Shown here: piece after piece, positions 44,801 through 56,469 of the stretch
Layout of the letters: each line of letters starts with the position of its first letter
Position numbering within the stretch: position 1 is the stretch's first letter
NCBI GenBank assembly: GCA_014526335.1
Contig: JACTAT010000006.1
Span: 648,501-712,500, forward strand
Length of the DNA stretch: 64,000 nucleotides
Source of the DNA: Chrysaora quinquecirrha
Taxonomy: Eukaryota > Cnidaria > Scyphozoa > Semaeostomeae > Pelagiidae
Reading direction: 5' to 3'
The notes under the pieces: generated by a model
Databases searched by the model: none
What the model saw: the letters and a program-made list of their open reading frames with translations, nothing else
Told to the model about the DNA's origin: nothing
Made by a program: the position numbers and the translations under genes

Positions 44801-47800
44801 GTGGCGTCGTGATGTAATTCAGCTGATTCGTGGTGTCAAGAGCTCAGTGTGGTCAGGGTTCGAACCCAGCCACCGTAGCATCACAGCCAGGATCCAGGTC
44901 TCGATTAGTTAACCTACTACTGAGATCCTAGCGACTGGCACTGAAACACCATTTCACCTTCACCTATTCCACAAGCAAATCGGAAATGTTTGACAAACAA
45001 TGTTTAATCGCTTGGCCAGGACCATTCACCAAATTTATATGCCTTCGTCGTTTCCATTTGCTCCTTATCTAATTAATCAAATGCCATTTATTTTATTTGC
45101 AGAGGCATTTTGCTACAAAACTCTCAGAGATATAAAGAAGCTATCGATTGTTATCAAAATGCTATCAAATATCGGCCCAGTCTTGCTTGTAAGTTCATGT
45201 CTGTTTAAATGACGATAATATTTTGCTTTTGGTACTTATTGGGTAAGCTGTACGCTATGGGACATGTTTTACGCCACTCCAAATTACCTTGCATGTGGCA
45301 TTACCTGTTATCGCTACGATTTCTCGATTGGTTAATGCTAAGTAATGCAAATTATGTGGATTACGCAGTGTATACTACAGTACAGTCCTTAAAAGCACAG
45401 CCCAAAATTCATTACAGTAGAGTACAGCGCAAAATTCATTTCTGCCAATGCGCAACCTCTGCAGCCATCCGTCACTGTGTGGAATTTTTTTAAATTCATT
45501 TTAACAACCACGAAAATATCAAATGGGAAAATTATCAACTTGTCATATCATCACAATATGGACTTTTCGTTTGCGAATTCAACCAGCTACAACATGGGAA
45601 AATTAGGTTGAACTTCTTTCAGATTAGGGTTTCTCTAATGAAGGGCCTGTTCACATCAACTTGGCGCTGTGTACTGATTAACCTTGACATTCAGGAGCTT
45701 TCACCGTCTTGTCGCTGTAGACTGGGTGACCTTGCTATCCTTGTTGTCCCAAGGCAACCGAAAGCTCCTATTAACAGTGGCTTTAAATTAAATTCTCCAA
45801 GCCTCAAAGCTCCGACATTTGCCGGACACCTTTATTTGTTTCTTTTGATTTGCAACATTTCTTGCCCTTAATTACTATTGCCGACAAAATTCATCTCCTA
45901 ACGATTTGCCGACAGATCCTTTTTCCAGGGAGGGTGTGACGCCCCCCAAGCCCCCCCTCGCTACGGCCCTGTGTCCCACGGCAACCGAAAGCTCCTACAG
46001 ATGGTGTCTTTAAATAAAATTCTCCCAAGCCTCCAAGCTCCAGTCCATAGACTTCAGATCCGCATGTAATCAAGCCTGACGAGGCCAGATTCATGTGAAA
46101 ATTTTATGCATATACATGTATTAGCTACATATATAAGTTTGTCATGAATGTTAATATATTTATAATATATACGTTAGTTAATATATTAACTCTATATGAA
46201 TGAAAATAAAATATTGTGAAGTAATTTTTGTTTTTTCTTCTCTATTTCAGCTGCGTATTTAAATCTTGGGCTGACGTATGATGCCATAGGCTTAAAGAAA
46301 GAGGCAATTAAGGTAAAGCTATTTGTTTCTCATTCGAGTGTTTTATAGATGATGATGATCTTGCATCAAGAAAAAGCTCTGCGCTTGTTTTTGGAAGTTT
46401 TTTCGAAAAATACATGGGTCATAAATTCATACCCTAACGTATAGTTCAACGCCTCGGAGGCGACGAATTTTAGGCCTGGGAAATACCTTATTACAAGCGT
46501 TGTTTTTCTTTGCCTCACTGTTGAAGACTGTGAGATTCCAGTAATACCAACCCTTGATATAGCTAAGTTTACATTAAGTTTTATGGAGAGCAAGTGCGGG
46601 TACACGCTTTTTTTATAAAGAACCACTTTATAAGGAACCTACATGTAGAAGGCCCGAAAATTTAAAGAACTTATACTGCTAAAGAGAACATCGTTAGGGA
46701 ACTTTTCAATGTCCAATGCTTTTATCACTGCAAATAACCAAGAATTAGAAAACCGGTTCAATTCATTTGCAGTCGAAAATCACATAAACTGTACGTTACA
46801 CATGTATCGAATGTTTCCTTGAATAGTCTTGGGCTTTGCTCACATGCAAGTGTCTCCTTTATTGTTATGACCACTGTATGTGCAGTTGAAATTAAGGAAC
46901 TATTAAGGAACTTTTGGAACCACAATTGCCTCAAAAGAGGTCCAAGAATAAGAGCTTTAAGAACTAGGCCTTGAGGTAGGTTCCTTATAAAAAAAGCGTG
47001 CATGACAAAGTGTTTCTAATGTCTCCGCGAGTCCGGAAAAATGTTAAACCTTCCTCAAAACAAAAATGCGCTCGGTTGTAAAACTTCCTCACTTAACAAC
47101 GAATCAAGTGACCTTTGGGTCTAACAGTTTGCAATCGATAGGTCCTAAAATTCAGAATAGTCTGCCAGGAACAAGTAAAACAGCTGAGAACTTTGATATT
47201 TTCAAAATTATGATAAATATTGGAGTTGGCAAAACTTTCAATGTAGCTTGTGATCGTTAGCCTACTTTAATTTTAAGTTTAAGCTATGTTAATATCAAGA
47301 TAAAATAAGAGAACTGAATGCAATATATCAAAATACCTTGATAATAAAAGCGATATTTCAGTTTCTTTTGAATCGACTGGTGAAATCTGTGTATTGATGG
47401 AATCATCAATATCTGGACGAGGAAATTATGCAGTTCTTTTGTTATAATATGCCCCCAAAACCCTCAGGAAACATGAATCAAAATGGGTTAAGGTGACAAG
47501 ATTTAGTAAGACTATTTTGGTTCCCTTATTTTATCTTGTCAATGTTGATAACATAAATGACACACACACAATGAAAAGCGGGAATGTCTTGGTTGTGGCA
47601 TGAAATGTTCTGTTGCTCTTATTGACCTTTTTATGGCCAATGACCGTGTCACTTTTTCCTGAGTGTATTAATCTTTTTTAGATTCTCAACATTGGTAAAA
47701 ACCTCAGTGATTTTGGATTAAAGAATCCCAAAGCTCATCTTCATTCTTGTAAGTAAACTTAGATTGAGTCCTTTTAGTTCAGCTGTCTTTTACACGTTTT

Positions 47801-50800
47801 TTTTTATAAGGAATAAGTTGAGGCTGGAGTTCCTTAATTTTTCAACAAAATGAGGCTGAAAGTTCCTTATACTGTTCCTTGTCGTGGGATATGTATAAAT
47901 ACTAATTTTTACAGCAAATTCCTAGAAATTATTCTTCATTTCTAACTTTAAGTATAAATGGAGCCTTTTGGGGAAGAACGATGGGAAATATATTGTAGTT
48001 CTGTTCCTTTCCGTACAAACCGTCTTGTTCTTTAAGAAAGAGTTTCTTAGTTTTTCATCCGAGCCTCGACAGTTCCTTAAAGTTCCTTAATTTTTTGGGC
48101 ATTTTCAGCCTCGAGTTACTTATAAAGGTGTTCGTTATAAAACAAAATGTGTATTCGTGGTGATGTATTCAGTACAAAATCTTTCCCAAATATAATTGAA
48201 TATCACTCAGTGTATATGCACATCCATATGATTTTTGCTTTCTCTTATAGTAACTGCTATCCGGTACAACTTGGGAAAAATCTTCTTCAATATGGCTGAT
48301 TATAAGGTAAGAAAAGAAAAAAGTGTCAAGAATAAAAGAAAGTCCTTTTGGCCGTCATCTTACATATGAGAATCTCTCCCCATGCAACGAACGGGATTGT
48401 GGTCGCTTTAGGAGAGGTAGTTCAGACAAGAGTGGTCCACGAGAATATCAATACCAATTTTTCGAAAATCTTTACCCGACCTTTCCATTCTTCAAACATA
48501 AAAGTCGTGAAAATGGAGACCGTTCCTTGACAAAATTTGTGAATTTTTTTTATACAGCATAAAAGTTTACAATAACGAATTACCTAGGACAACCCTACGA
48601 ACTACTATACCACACTTACAAGGACGATACCAGAGGAGCAAAATATCATGACTACCTCCTGGCATTAAACATAAACCTGCACACAGCTAATTATATCAAT
48701 TACAGAGTGCTATTAAGTAACTACAAAACGACTTAAACGAGACAGAGAATACTTAGGAGGAAATCTACACCGTACCGAGCGGCACGTCCCCAGTACCCAA
48801 ATTATACATAGTGCCCTTAAAGCTTTAAATTCTGTACCTATGGCCATAGATCTTTCCTCTTTTTCTCGCGATTTTGAAGTTTTCTAGTAAACAAAGACTA
48901 TTAATTCATTCTCGCTGTTATTTTGCAGGCATCAATTTCTTTGTTTTATGAAGCAATAGAAATTGCACCGTCAAGCTACTCCTGTCACAGTATCTACAAC
49001 ATGCTTGGTAGGTTTATTTTTAAATCAACTATATTATACACTCTTTTTTTATAAAAACCAGGAAATTTTGATCGAAACTGGCTGTTCTTAAGTTTGTGCC
49101 GTTTTTGAGCCTGAAATGCTCTTAATCTGTCCTTAATTCCTCGGTTACTTAGACAGTAATGTTTTTCAGTGAATTTCTGGGAATGGTACTTCATTTGTGT
49201 AAAAATGCAGCATGCTTGTCTATTTCGTTGTTCGCTTGCTTTTAAGATTCGGTTTGCCTGCCTTACTTTAATATTAAGCTGATATTGTTAGGGCTTATGA
49301 AAAGGCCAGCCCCAGCTTGTTCTTATTTTGTTCTTTGAATCTGGGCAAACTCCAGGCTCGTGTTCTTATAAAATTGTTCTTATAAAAAAGATTGTAGCTT
49401 GAGTCAGTGTCATGTAGATGGATGGATGTGTAGTTGTTTGCATATATTTTCATATATTATCATATTTAGTTTACTAGCCATTTTTGGTAGTATCAGTGGG
49501 CATCCCCTATGCAATATTACGAGCTACTCACGTAGGTAATTCCCATGGCAAGTATTACCATATTTGTCACATGTAGCATAGTCTTACTTACTCCAGGTAT
49601 CTCATGCCTTATATGGCTAGCTTTTTTAAACATGATACCTTGTCAATTCACCCCATATTAGTACAAAATACTGTAAATAGTTGACTTGGAGTATGTATAG
49701 AAAAAGTTAGATTGGTATTTAGAGGAGTTGTTAGTTAGTTGATTGCATAGAGAACACAGAAAGGCAAAAATCTAAGTTTCTCTCTCGCTGGTACTCTGCG
49801 GCACGCAAACAAACTCAACAAAAGTTTTGTGAGATTGTTTCACTCATATTCTTTGGCAGATTTCAACTTTAGTTTAGTGTATTGGTAATTCGTAAAACCC
49901 ACGTTTTGCCAAAGATGCAAGCATCTTCTGGATGTAAGAGAAAGCAAAAAAAGTTAACTTGAAAGATCAGGCCATTCTTAGCGCAGATTCGGTGAAAAGA
50001 GTTACAGTCACACGGTCATTGGCCAAAGGAAGGCTAATTAGAACGAAAGAAAATCCTATGCCACACCCAAAACACGCCTATTTGTCATGTGCTAGGAATA
50101 TTTTTGTCCGAAGGAAGGTTGAACACATTTCTGGACTCTGGCTGAGCGATGTTGAAACCTATTCGTGGTCTTCTTATTTCTGTTTCTTGGAAATCTGCTT
50201 TATTTAATTTAGATCATTTGAGAGAATAAGAAAATAGGCCCGACTGAAATCAAAATTTCTTGCTCTTCCAGGACAAGCTTATTCATTCCTTGGTCAATCA
50301 GAAGATGCTGAAATTTGGTACTGGAAATCATTGCAATCAAATAAAACTCATATTCCGGCTCATTTGACTTATGCGAGACATCTAGCGTCAAAGGTGCGTA
50401 TATAAATAGACCTTTTCAAAGAGGTCTGGGTCGGCGCGACATTTTTCTGGAAAATGGTAGACACGTTAACTAATGGAATCCTCTCCACGTTCAAAGACCA
50501 TAATTGCAGTCGTTTCAGGAGAGAAAGTGCAGCAAATTTTGCTTCATAATCACGTAAAGTGGGAGTTAAAGTGAAAGCAAGGATTCAAGTTCCAGTTTAT
50601 CTGCTCTAGGAGGCATTTTATCGAGTATTTTCTTTTTTGTGAATTACTTGCATCTTGTATCATGAGTTTCTGCAGCTATTAATAACATTTAATGTCGCAG
50701 ATTCCTTTTTTTTTTAATTTATTTAAAGTAGGTACTATGAAGTAATATAGCTAATTGAGACTTCAAACTGCAGTTTTTTTATAAGGAACACCTTTGTAAA

Positions 50801-53800
50801 GAACTCGAGGCTGAAAATGCCTAAAACTTTAAGAAACTTTTAAGAGATATCGAGGCTCGAATGAAAAGCTAAGAATAACTTTTTTCATGAACAAGACGGT
50901 TCTACAACTAACAGAATAACAACATAATTCCCATTATTCGAAATTTTCTTAACCAAGCCAGTTTATATGAATATGCCGTAAAAATTGGTACTAAAAATTT
51001 TTGCCATTTGTAAATGATTTGTACCTTCTGTTTATTCGCAATTAATAAAGTTTATTTAAATTGCTCTTTTTGTAGGGTAAGACTGCAGATGCGGAGAATT
51101 GGTTCCTAAAAGCTCTGAAATTACAATCAAATTATGCCGACACGCGTTTTCATTATGGTAAAAGGGGAATAGTTTAATTCAACATTTTTTTGAACCGAAA
51201 TATTTCGTCCTTTTCTGCTGTTTGTTTATTTTTTCAGTTTATAGAAGCAGTTGTTTCTTGTTTTTCAGGACAGTTTCTCATTTCTAATGGTCGGTCGAAA
51301 GAAGGCCTAGCTGAACTTGAAAGAGCGGTGGAATTAAATCCAGACGACGCTGAATTTGTTGTATTTGCAGCCTCTTCTTTCAGGTAACTTGGTGTTTGAT
51401 TTGTTTATCAACGTTTCAATGGCATAGCCATGGAGGAGCATCAGTGCCCCCCCAATCATCGCCAAAGTGTGTTTTATGTATAGGCCAAATCTGTGGCAGG
51501 GTACGACTTGGGCATTTATTCTTAAAGCCACGCCCTATGTTTCCTTGACAACATTCTTTTGCCACTCCAATGTTGGACATCTAGCTACGTTACTGCAACC
51601 TTTGTACATCAACGCAGATAAACAAACTGTTGGACATTAGCCTGGCGGGGAAAGGCAGGGACATAACTTATGGGCCGATGGGGTTATACCGCATAGATTT
51701 TTCACACTCACCCACTTATTATTTGTAATGTAGGCCTAATAAAGTTAATTTTTGAGTTTTTCGCAATTTTCCGCTCTCTTTTATAATGTTTTGTTAAAAT
51801 CATACCCATGTTTAGAGAGTTCCAGGAAAAACCCATTCATATGGGTGCCACATACCTGTATCCAAATTATCTTACGTAAACCTCCCCCTAAACTACCTCC
51901 CCCCGGGGACATAAGCAAAATTTCTGATTATACGAAACCAATCGGCAGGTAAATTGAAAAGAAACTCGAAAATCGTTTTCACGTCTTTCGCGGAGCCGCG
52001 TCAACGATTGCCAGTAACTGCGATAACTGCGTGGGTGATAATCGTGCTTACGAACTTATGTTGCGTAATGTTTCACATTTATCAACGAAAGGAGCAGATT
52101 TAGGGTCGTTTCAAGTTCAGTTATATTCTTTAGCGAGGCGTCTTTTGTCAGCAAATGCGAATTTAATACAGGAAATCGTTGGTTAGGACGTAGGCACAAA
52201 ACGTGATTTTGAAAGAGCAAAGTATTAATTATCCTAATACCACCTGCTCAGTGTGACGTAAGTCTAAAAAATCTGAACTCTGTATGCTGTTTGGTGATTG
52301 AAGACGCTTTTTCCTTTTCAAAGAGGTCTGGGTCGACGCGACATTTTTCTGGAAAATGGTTGAGTAAGGGAATCCTCTCCATGTTCAAAGACAAGAATTG
52401 CAGCCGTTTCAGGAGAGAAAGTGCCGCAAATTTTGCTTCAAATTTACGTTTAGTGGGGGGTTAAAGTGCATCTCGACCCTGGTTTTGATCCGACTTTGGA
52501 CGGGGCTCGAACCATAATCTGACTGAAGTATTGAGATTTCTGGCTTTCTATAAAAAAAAGTTGAGAAGGACACGGCAAGACGTCAGAATCAGTCGCTGGA
52601 TCAAATGTCGAGCCGTGCGCACGGCGTGAGCCGACACGGCATTTAAACTAGGCCAACAACTAGAATTACGTTCTTTCTTTATGCTTTTTACTTTAACACT
52701 GAGATTGATATTTAATGTAGTTTTATATCGTTTCTTCATTTCAGAGAAGCAAAAGACTATGGAAAAGCTGAAAAGTATTATAAGAAAGCCATCTTGCTTG
52801 ATCCAAATGTATGTTTTCTACGCTTTAAATTCCAAGCCCATTTCACTTCATTCGCCTTCGCTGTTCGCTGGCCATCAAAAAATGGCGAACGCGAAGCGAT
52901 TTTGATTTCCGCTGCAAGTCAAGCTAAAGGTTTCGCAAAAGTTTTACTTTTTATCGCCTAAAATTCATCACGAACGCTGTATTCTGTTCGCAAACGAGCA
53001 GCGAACTGCAAATTTGCTAGCGAACAGCGAATGCGAACGAAGTGGAAATGGGCGTTTGGGCCCTGGCAAACTATCAAAAATAGTTTATCAAACAGCTGAG
53101 AATTTTCCTGTGAAGCAAAATGTTTTATCTTTTGGCCACGTCGCTAAACATTGCTCGTCAAACATTTTTTGCTTGAGTCGAGAGAAAAATGTTGTTAAAC
53201 TTGATCAAAACATCATGCAATATATTTTTGCTTGTAAAACATTGTTTTGTGATGTTGCCAAACATTCAAACATTTCTTGAAAAACAAATTTCACATGTTT
53301 GACAAGCATTGTTTGATCGTTTGGCCAGGGCCTTTCTCAAAAACCTTTGCTAAATCGGTATTTGCATTTGCTTGTCAAGCAAAATGTTTGACCGTTTGAC
53401 CACGTCCAGAAACATTGCTCGTCCTATATTTTTGGCTTGCGTGAAGCAGAAGATATTTTTGAACTTTTTCAAAAGCATTACGCTACACAAACTTTGCTTG
53501 ATTTTGCTTGTTAACCTATGTTTGATTGTTTCGCCGCCTTTCCAGCATTGCTTGTCGAACATTTCTTCAACAACATTTCAATTTGCAACAATTCGTCCAA
53601 CAATTAACATGTTTTATCAGCAATGTTTGATCGATCAAACATTCCTCTGCGAAGATCTAAAGTTTGACTGTAAAGAAAAATGTTTGACCGTTGGGCCACA
53701 GTGCAAAACATTGCTCATCAATGTGAAACATCTTTTGCTTGTGACAGGCAGAAAACGTTTTTCAACTTATTCACAAACATTGCTAAGCAATTCTGCTTGC

Positions 53801-54144
53801 AAACCAATGATTAGCGACGTTGCCAAACGATCAAACATTGGTTTTAAACATTGTTTGTACAGCAAATCTCAAATGTTTGACCAACAACAATTGATCGTTT
53901 AGCTAGGGCCTAAGTCAGTTCCTACAAGCCACCTTAGCCTTAATATAATATATTATAACTCTGTATTTCTTTTCCCCAGGCATCTAACAATCATATGAAC
54001 CTTGGTGCTCTTTACCATCTTACTGGACGACTCGATGAAGCTGAAGTCAGCTATTTTGAAGCGTTACGATTGAATCCAGGCGATCAACTAACATTAGGTA
54101 ATATTCGAAAGTTAAAGTCATTAAAACAGCAAGCCGAAAGTTAA
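37114..54144 (+). CDS. TMTC2: TMTC2, ER membrane O-mannosyltransferase with TPR repeats (one frame break)
   Basis: Sixteen exons: 37114-37211, 39636-39943, 41298-41581, 42252-43437, 44185-44213, 44450-44564, 45103-45188, 46251-46312, 47682-47748, 48251-48306, 48929-49007, 50272-50393, 51076-51157, 51269-51383, 52745-52808 and 53980-54144. All junction phases agree except exon 3 to 4, where the sum is one base short. Family motifs are WYNDFWGTPLSHSGSHKSYR, HPIHSEAVAGVVGRADIG, FKEIGITVLG, FSASDNPAADH, LSFDWSMDSIPLI, FVVAERILYIPSMGFCLLVA and LYRSGLETNPPKAWGNLAN. Exons 6-16 then encode about ten TPR repeats (YLNLGLTYDAIG, IPAHLTYARHLAS, HMNLGALYHLTGRLDEAE). TMTC proteins O-mannosylate cadherins in the ER, and TMTC2 also binds calnexin and SERCA2B (family knowledge). 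Restored by one base, the protein would be about 972 aa, longer than vertebrate TMTC2 because of an Asn-rich insert in exon 4. AATAAA is at 54277-54282, 133 bp after the stop. Confidence 0.93.
37283..37600. mobile_element. Inverted-repeat element rich in 'gggttttcggg', copy 2
   Basis: It shares ends ('gaggggggctttgggatttc' and 'cccccaaagccccc') and internal order with 21930-22240. It is bracketed by two partial left ends of the GGGCATTTCACTCC MITE (37269-37284 and 37604-37622), which suggests it inserted into that MITE. It lies in the first TMTC2 intron. Confidence 0.7.
38840..39134. mobile_element. TA-flanked MITE, copy 3
   Basis: Ends ctgtaaatcctcaaattgg and caaggatttatgg form an inverted repeat. 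TA dinucleotides lie at 38838-38839 and 39135-39136. The internal 'atgataaatcatgcttttgtg' and 'gagttatgacag' are the reverse of copies 1 and 2, so this copy is inverted. It lies in the first TMTC2 intron. Confidence 0.8.
39159..39557. mobile_element. MITE with 'cacgctttttttataaggaac' ends, copy 1
   Basis: The left end gcacgctttttttataagga and right end 'cctt...ttctttataaaaaagcgtg' are inverted repeats. The interior repeats 'aagttcctta'. A full copy in the opposite orientation is at 46602-47002, and a related subfamily is at 47792-48153, 40140-40960, 49033-49397 and 50770-51000. This copy ends 78 bp before TMTC2 exon 2. Confidence 0.75.
40140..40960. mobile_element. 'ataaggaac' MITE subfamily copy with internal insertion
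   Basis: The outer parts (ttttattataaggaacacct ... gaggctgaaaat at the left, and ggttccttgttaaaaaaacg at the right) match the 360-bp copy at 47792-48153. This copy is about 820 bp. The extra middle contains a self-similar 'aattcggaaa...ttcagaattcgg' and 'gccgaatcttcatatccgaa' block (40545-40690), probably a nested insertion. It lies in the second TMTC2 intron. Confidence 0.55.
41640..42060. repeat. (ATC)n trinucleotide microsatellite, impure
   Basis: A run of catcatcatcat units with interruptions, purest at 41755-41815. It lies directly after the exon 3 donor of TMTC2. The His-, Ile- and Met-rich frames here are products of the repeat. Confidence 0.9.
43495..43762. mobile_element. 'ggccctggccaaacgatc' MITE, TMTC2 intron 4
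   Basis: Left end ggccctggcaaaacgatcaaa and right end 'gatcgtttcgcctgggcc' pair. The interior has 'aagcaatgtttga' and 'tgacgtgctcaaacg' pairs like the 12198 copy. It starts 57 bp after the exon 4 donor. Confidence 0.7.
44605..45025. mobile_element. 'ggccctggcc' MITE interrupted by a SINE
   Basis: Left part 44605-44805 carries 'aaacattgcttgac' and 'aatgtttgacgagcaat'. The right part resumes at 44967 with 'acaagcaaatcggaaatgt' and ends 'aatcgcttggccaggacc'. The 44806-44966 segment between them is the second-family SINE, so the SINE inserted into an existing MITE. Confidence 0.65.
44806..44966 (+). mobile_element. tRNA-derived SINE, second family, copy 3 (sense)
   Basis: It begins gtggcgtcgtgatgtaattc (A-box-like), has B-box ggttcgaaccc at about 44857, and ends with 'accatttcaccttcacct'. 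This is the best-preserved B-box among the copies. It is nested in the MITE at 44605-45025. Confidence 0.75.
46602..47002. mobile_element. MITE with 'cacgctttttttataaggaac' ends, copy 2
   Basis: Ends acacgctttttttataaag and ccttataaaaaaagcgtgc are inverted repeats. The internal 'agtcttgggctttgctcaca' is the reverse complement of 39159-39557, so the two share a source. It lies in TMTC2 intron 8. Confidence 0.75.
47792..48153. mobile_element. 'ataaggaac' MITE subfamily, TA-flanked copy
   Basis: Left end cacgtttttttttataagga lies after TA and right end 'ttcgttataaaacaaaatgtg' before TA, consistent with a TA target. The interior has 'aggctggagttccttaa' and 'gagcctcgacagttcctta', also seen at 40140-40960 and 50770-51000. 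It lies in TMTC2 intron 9. Confidence 0.65.
49033..49397. mobile_element. Diverged 'tttttttataa' MITE
   Basis: Left end acactctttttttataaaaa and right end 'ttcttataaaaaagattgta' form an inverted repeat. The interior 'ctgttcttaa' and 'cttgttcttatt' motifs parallel the 'ttccttaa' motifs of the related families. It lies in TMTC2 intron 11, 26 bp after the donor. Confidence 0.6.
51415..51565. repeat. Interspersed repeat 'ggcatagcca...cttaaagccacgc'
   Basis: It contains 'ggcatagccatgg', a C-run, 'tataggccaaatctgtggca' and 'tcttaaagccacgcc'. A matching block is at 63820-63995 (ggcgtagccaaggg, tataggctaaatctg, ctttaagccacgc). The boundaries are approximate. Confidence 0.5.
53059..53910. mobile_element. 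Two adjacent 'ggccctggcc' MITEs
   Basis: The first is 53059-53332, from ggccctggcaaactatcaaa to gatcgtttggccagggcc. The second region (about 53370-53910) has several 'aaatgtttgaccgttt(g/t)ggcca' modules and ends 'gatcgtttagctagggcc'. They fill the last TMTC2 intron to within 70 bp of exon 16. Confidence 0.7.
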
Positions 54145-54282
54145 GGCTGTTTTTGAATTGGCTGTAGGTGCAAGTTGTGTCACAGAACATGGGCAGCCTG
54201 GCTAAGAAGAGGAGGTCGCGAGGAGAAATGAATTGAGATATGGGTAATTATTCTGTTCAAGACTGTAATATTTTGGAATAAA

Positions 54283-55600
54283 AACTGCATTAGTTTAGGG
54301 GCTAGAAAATTGGAGAATTTATGTGGAAAAATTTAATCAACTATTGGGGGAATATCTGTCGGACAGTTTTGCCCTGCTCTGCGACTTAGTTGAGACGTCA
54401 TGCCGTCTCGTGTCGTGTCGTGCTCTTGGCACAACGATTGATTCAGACGTTTCCGTGTCCATTTTCTGCGTGTTACAATTTGGCCTCAAATTCGAATTCT
54501 AGCCTTTGGCGTGCAAACGAGACGATAGGCTTAGGCTTTGCAAGACAAGCTCAGACTTGACAATAGTTTTGGCACGGCAGTAGCTCTCATCTGAATGAAC
54601 TCCTTGCCGCTGTTTGGCAACTGCCGTGCAACACGGAAGAATTGGTCGTGCCAAGCTTTCAGCTCGAGAAAAGTCATTGATTGATTCAGAAGTCGTGCTG
54701 TTGCCGTGCTAGAAACTCCCGACACGACACGACTCTCTGTCGGCTAGGCTACTTCTTCCTCGGATGCTTTATCAAAAATCTTTTATGTCGTTGTGTCGCA
54801 AAGATCACGTAGTGGTATGTATAAAAATATATGCATTTTTAGCTTTGTAATATAAATTTTAGTATGGTTTAGAAATTACATTAGGACTTCAGTACACGCA
54901 TTTTTGTAAGGAAGTTCGGCTCGAAATTCCTTATCGATTCCTTGTCTTTTTACTTTGTGTCTCTCATAAACCTAGGGGTAAGAAATAATACAATATATAT
55001 ACTGTACTTGGCTTCAGTTTAGCTGCTGTAAACCCCATGTATGTTGTCCATGGCTAGTTATGGTTGAACTACAATAATGCAAAACAGATGGATTCAAAGA
55101 TTTTATGGTTCATATTCCTAAGTAGTCTCTGGTGCAAAGTTTTAGCCTATCCGAGTACTACCTTCCTCATAAAGGCCTTCCTTAAAATAAAATAATAATA
55201 TGTTTTTTCTATTCCCTCCCAACTGATCTCTTTTTCTTGCTTTTTATTTATTACTTAAACTTGTACATGTTTTTTGTAATTACTTGCCTAATTTTCATAA
55301 TTCATCAATTTTACTATTCCATTTACCAGTTATTTATTTATTTTGTCATTTCTATTATAGTTTTACTCAATTTAGACGTTTTACACAAACATTAACTTCT
55401 AGAACTTAAATCTGTTTTCATTTATTAGAATTTTTTTAGTTTTATTAGAATTAAAATGTTATTTGTAGTGTATGTATGAGTTTTATAGTAGAAAAAACTT
55501 TTTATGAATTGGTATAATTTTATGATACAGTATGGCACGACTAGCACGACTAGTGAACAAAGATCTTGTTTCAGATTTTTAAGCTACCGATATTTTATTA
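54283..55600. other. Intergenic DNA after TMTC2
   Basis: It holds an 'ataaggaac'-related relic near 54890-54960 and a region with repeated 'gtgtcgtg/cgtgccg' motifs (54400-54740) that is partly self-complementary. 55190-55500 is very AT-rich. No gene is supported. Confidence 0.4.
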
Positions 55601-55867
55601 GGCAGTGGCCAAACGATCAAAAATTGTTAATCAAACATTTGAGATTTGCTTATCAAACAATTTTTGAACGTTTGGCCATCGCAAAACATTGCTTGACAAG
55701 CAGGACGTGCATGGCAATGTTTTAAAACACTTTCAAAACATTGCTGCTTGCCGTAAGCAAAAGTGTTTGATGAGCAATATTTGTAGAGTGGCCAAACTAT
55801 CAAACATTTGTTGGAATAGCAAATTCCAGATGTTTGACCAACATTGTTTGATTGTTTGGCTAGGGCC
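55601..55867. mobile_element. 'ggccctggcc' MITE between TMTC2 and 4E-BP
   Basis: Left end 'ggcagtggccaaacgatcaa' pairs with right end 'tgattgtttggctagggcc'. The interior 'aaacatttgagatttgctta' pairs with 'agcaaattccagatgtttga'. More fragments of the family are at 56045-56450 and 59285-59465. Confidence 0.7.
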
Positions 55868-56469
55868 TTAGACCCGCACGATTTTCTGTGTTAGTTGATA
55901 AATAATTTTTATTGTATATATTAGATAAATTTGACAAAACGCTTTTATTATTTCTCTTTCTTGGGCTTTTTGTTTTGAACAGGATGCAGTTCGATAGCAA
56001 TGGGAAACAAGCCCTATTGTCGATTTACCCTGTACCTAAAGTTGAGGCCCCGGCGCAAATGATCAAACACTGTTTGTTGCTCAAACATTTAAGATTTGAC
56101 TTATAAGCAATGTTTGACTGTTAATGGGCAAGTCGCAAACATTGCTTACAAGCAGAATTGCTTAGCAATGTTTTCGAATGTTTTTGCTTTTGAAACAGTT
56201 AAAAAACATTTTCTGCCCGTCACAAGCAAAAATGTTTGATGAGCGATGTTTTGCAACGTGACCAAACGATAACCAAACATTTTGTTTCACCAGCAAAGCT
56301 CAAATATTCGACGACCAAACATTGTTGGTCAAACATTTGAGATTTGCTTTGCAAGCAATGTATGACCGTTTGGGCCCGTCTCGAAACATTTTGTGCTTGA
56401 TCCAAGGCTTAGTCACAAAGCATTTTGTTTTGTGACAGCCAAACGGTTCAAATTTTGCAACAAACTATA

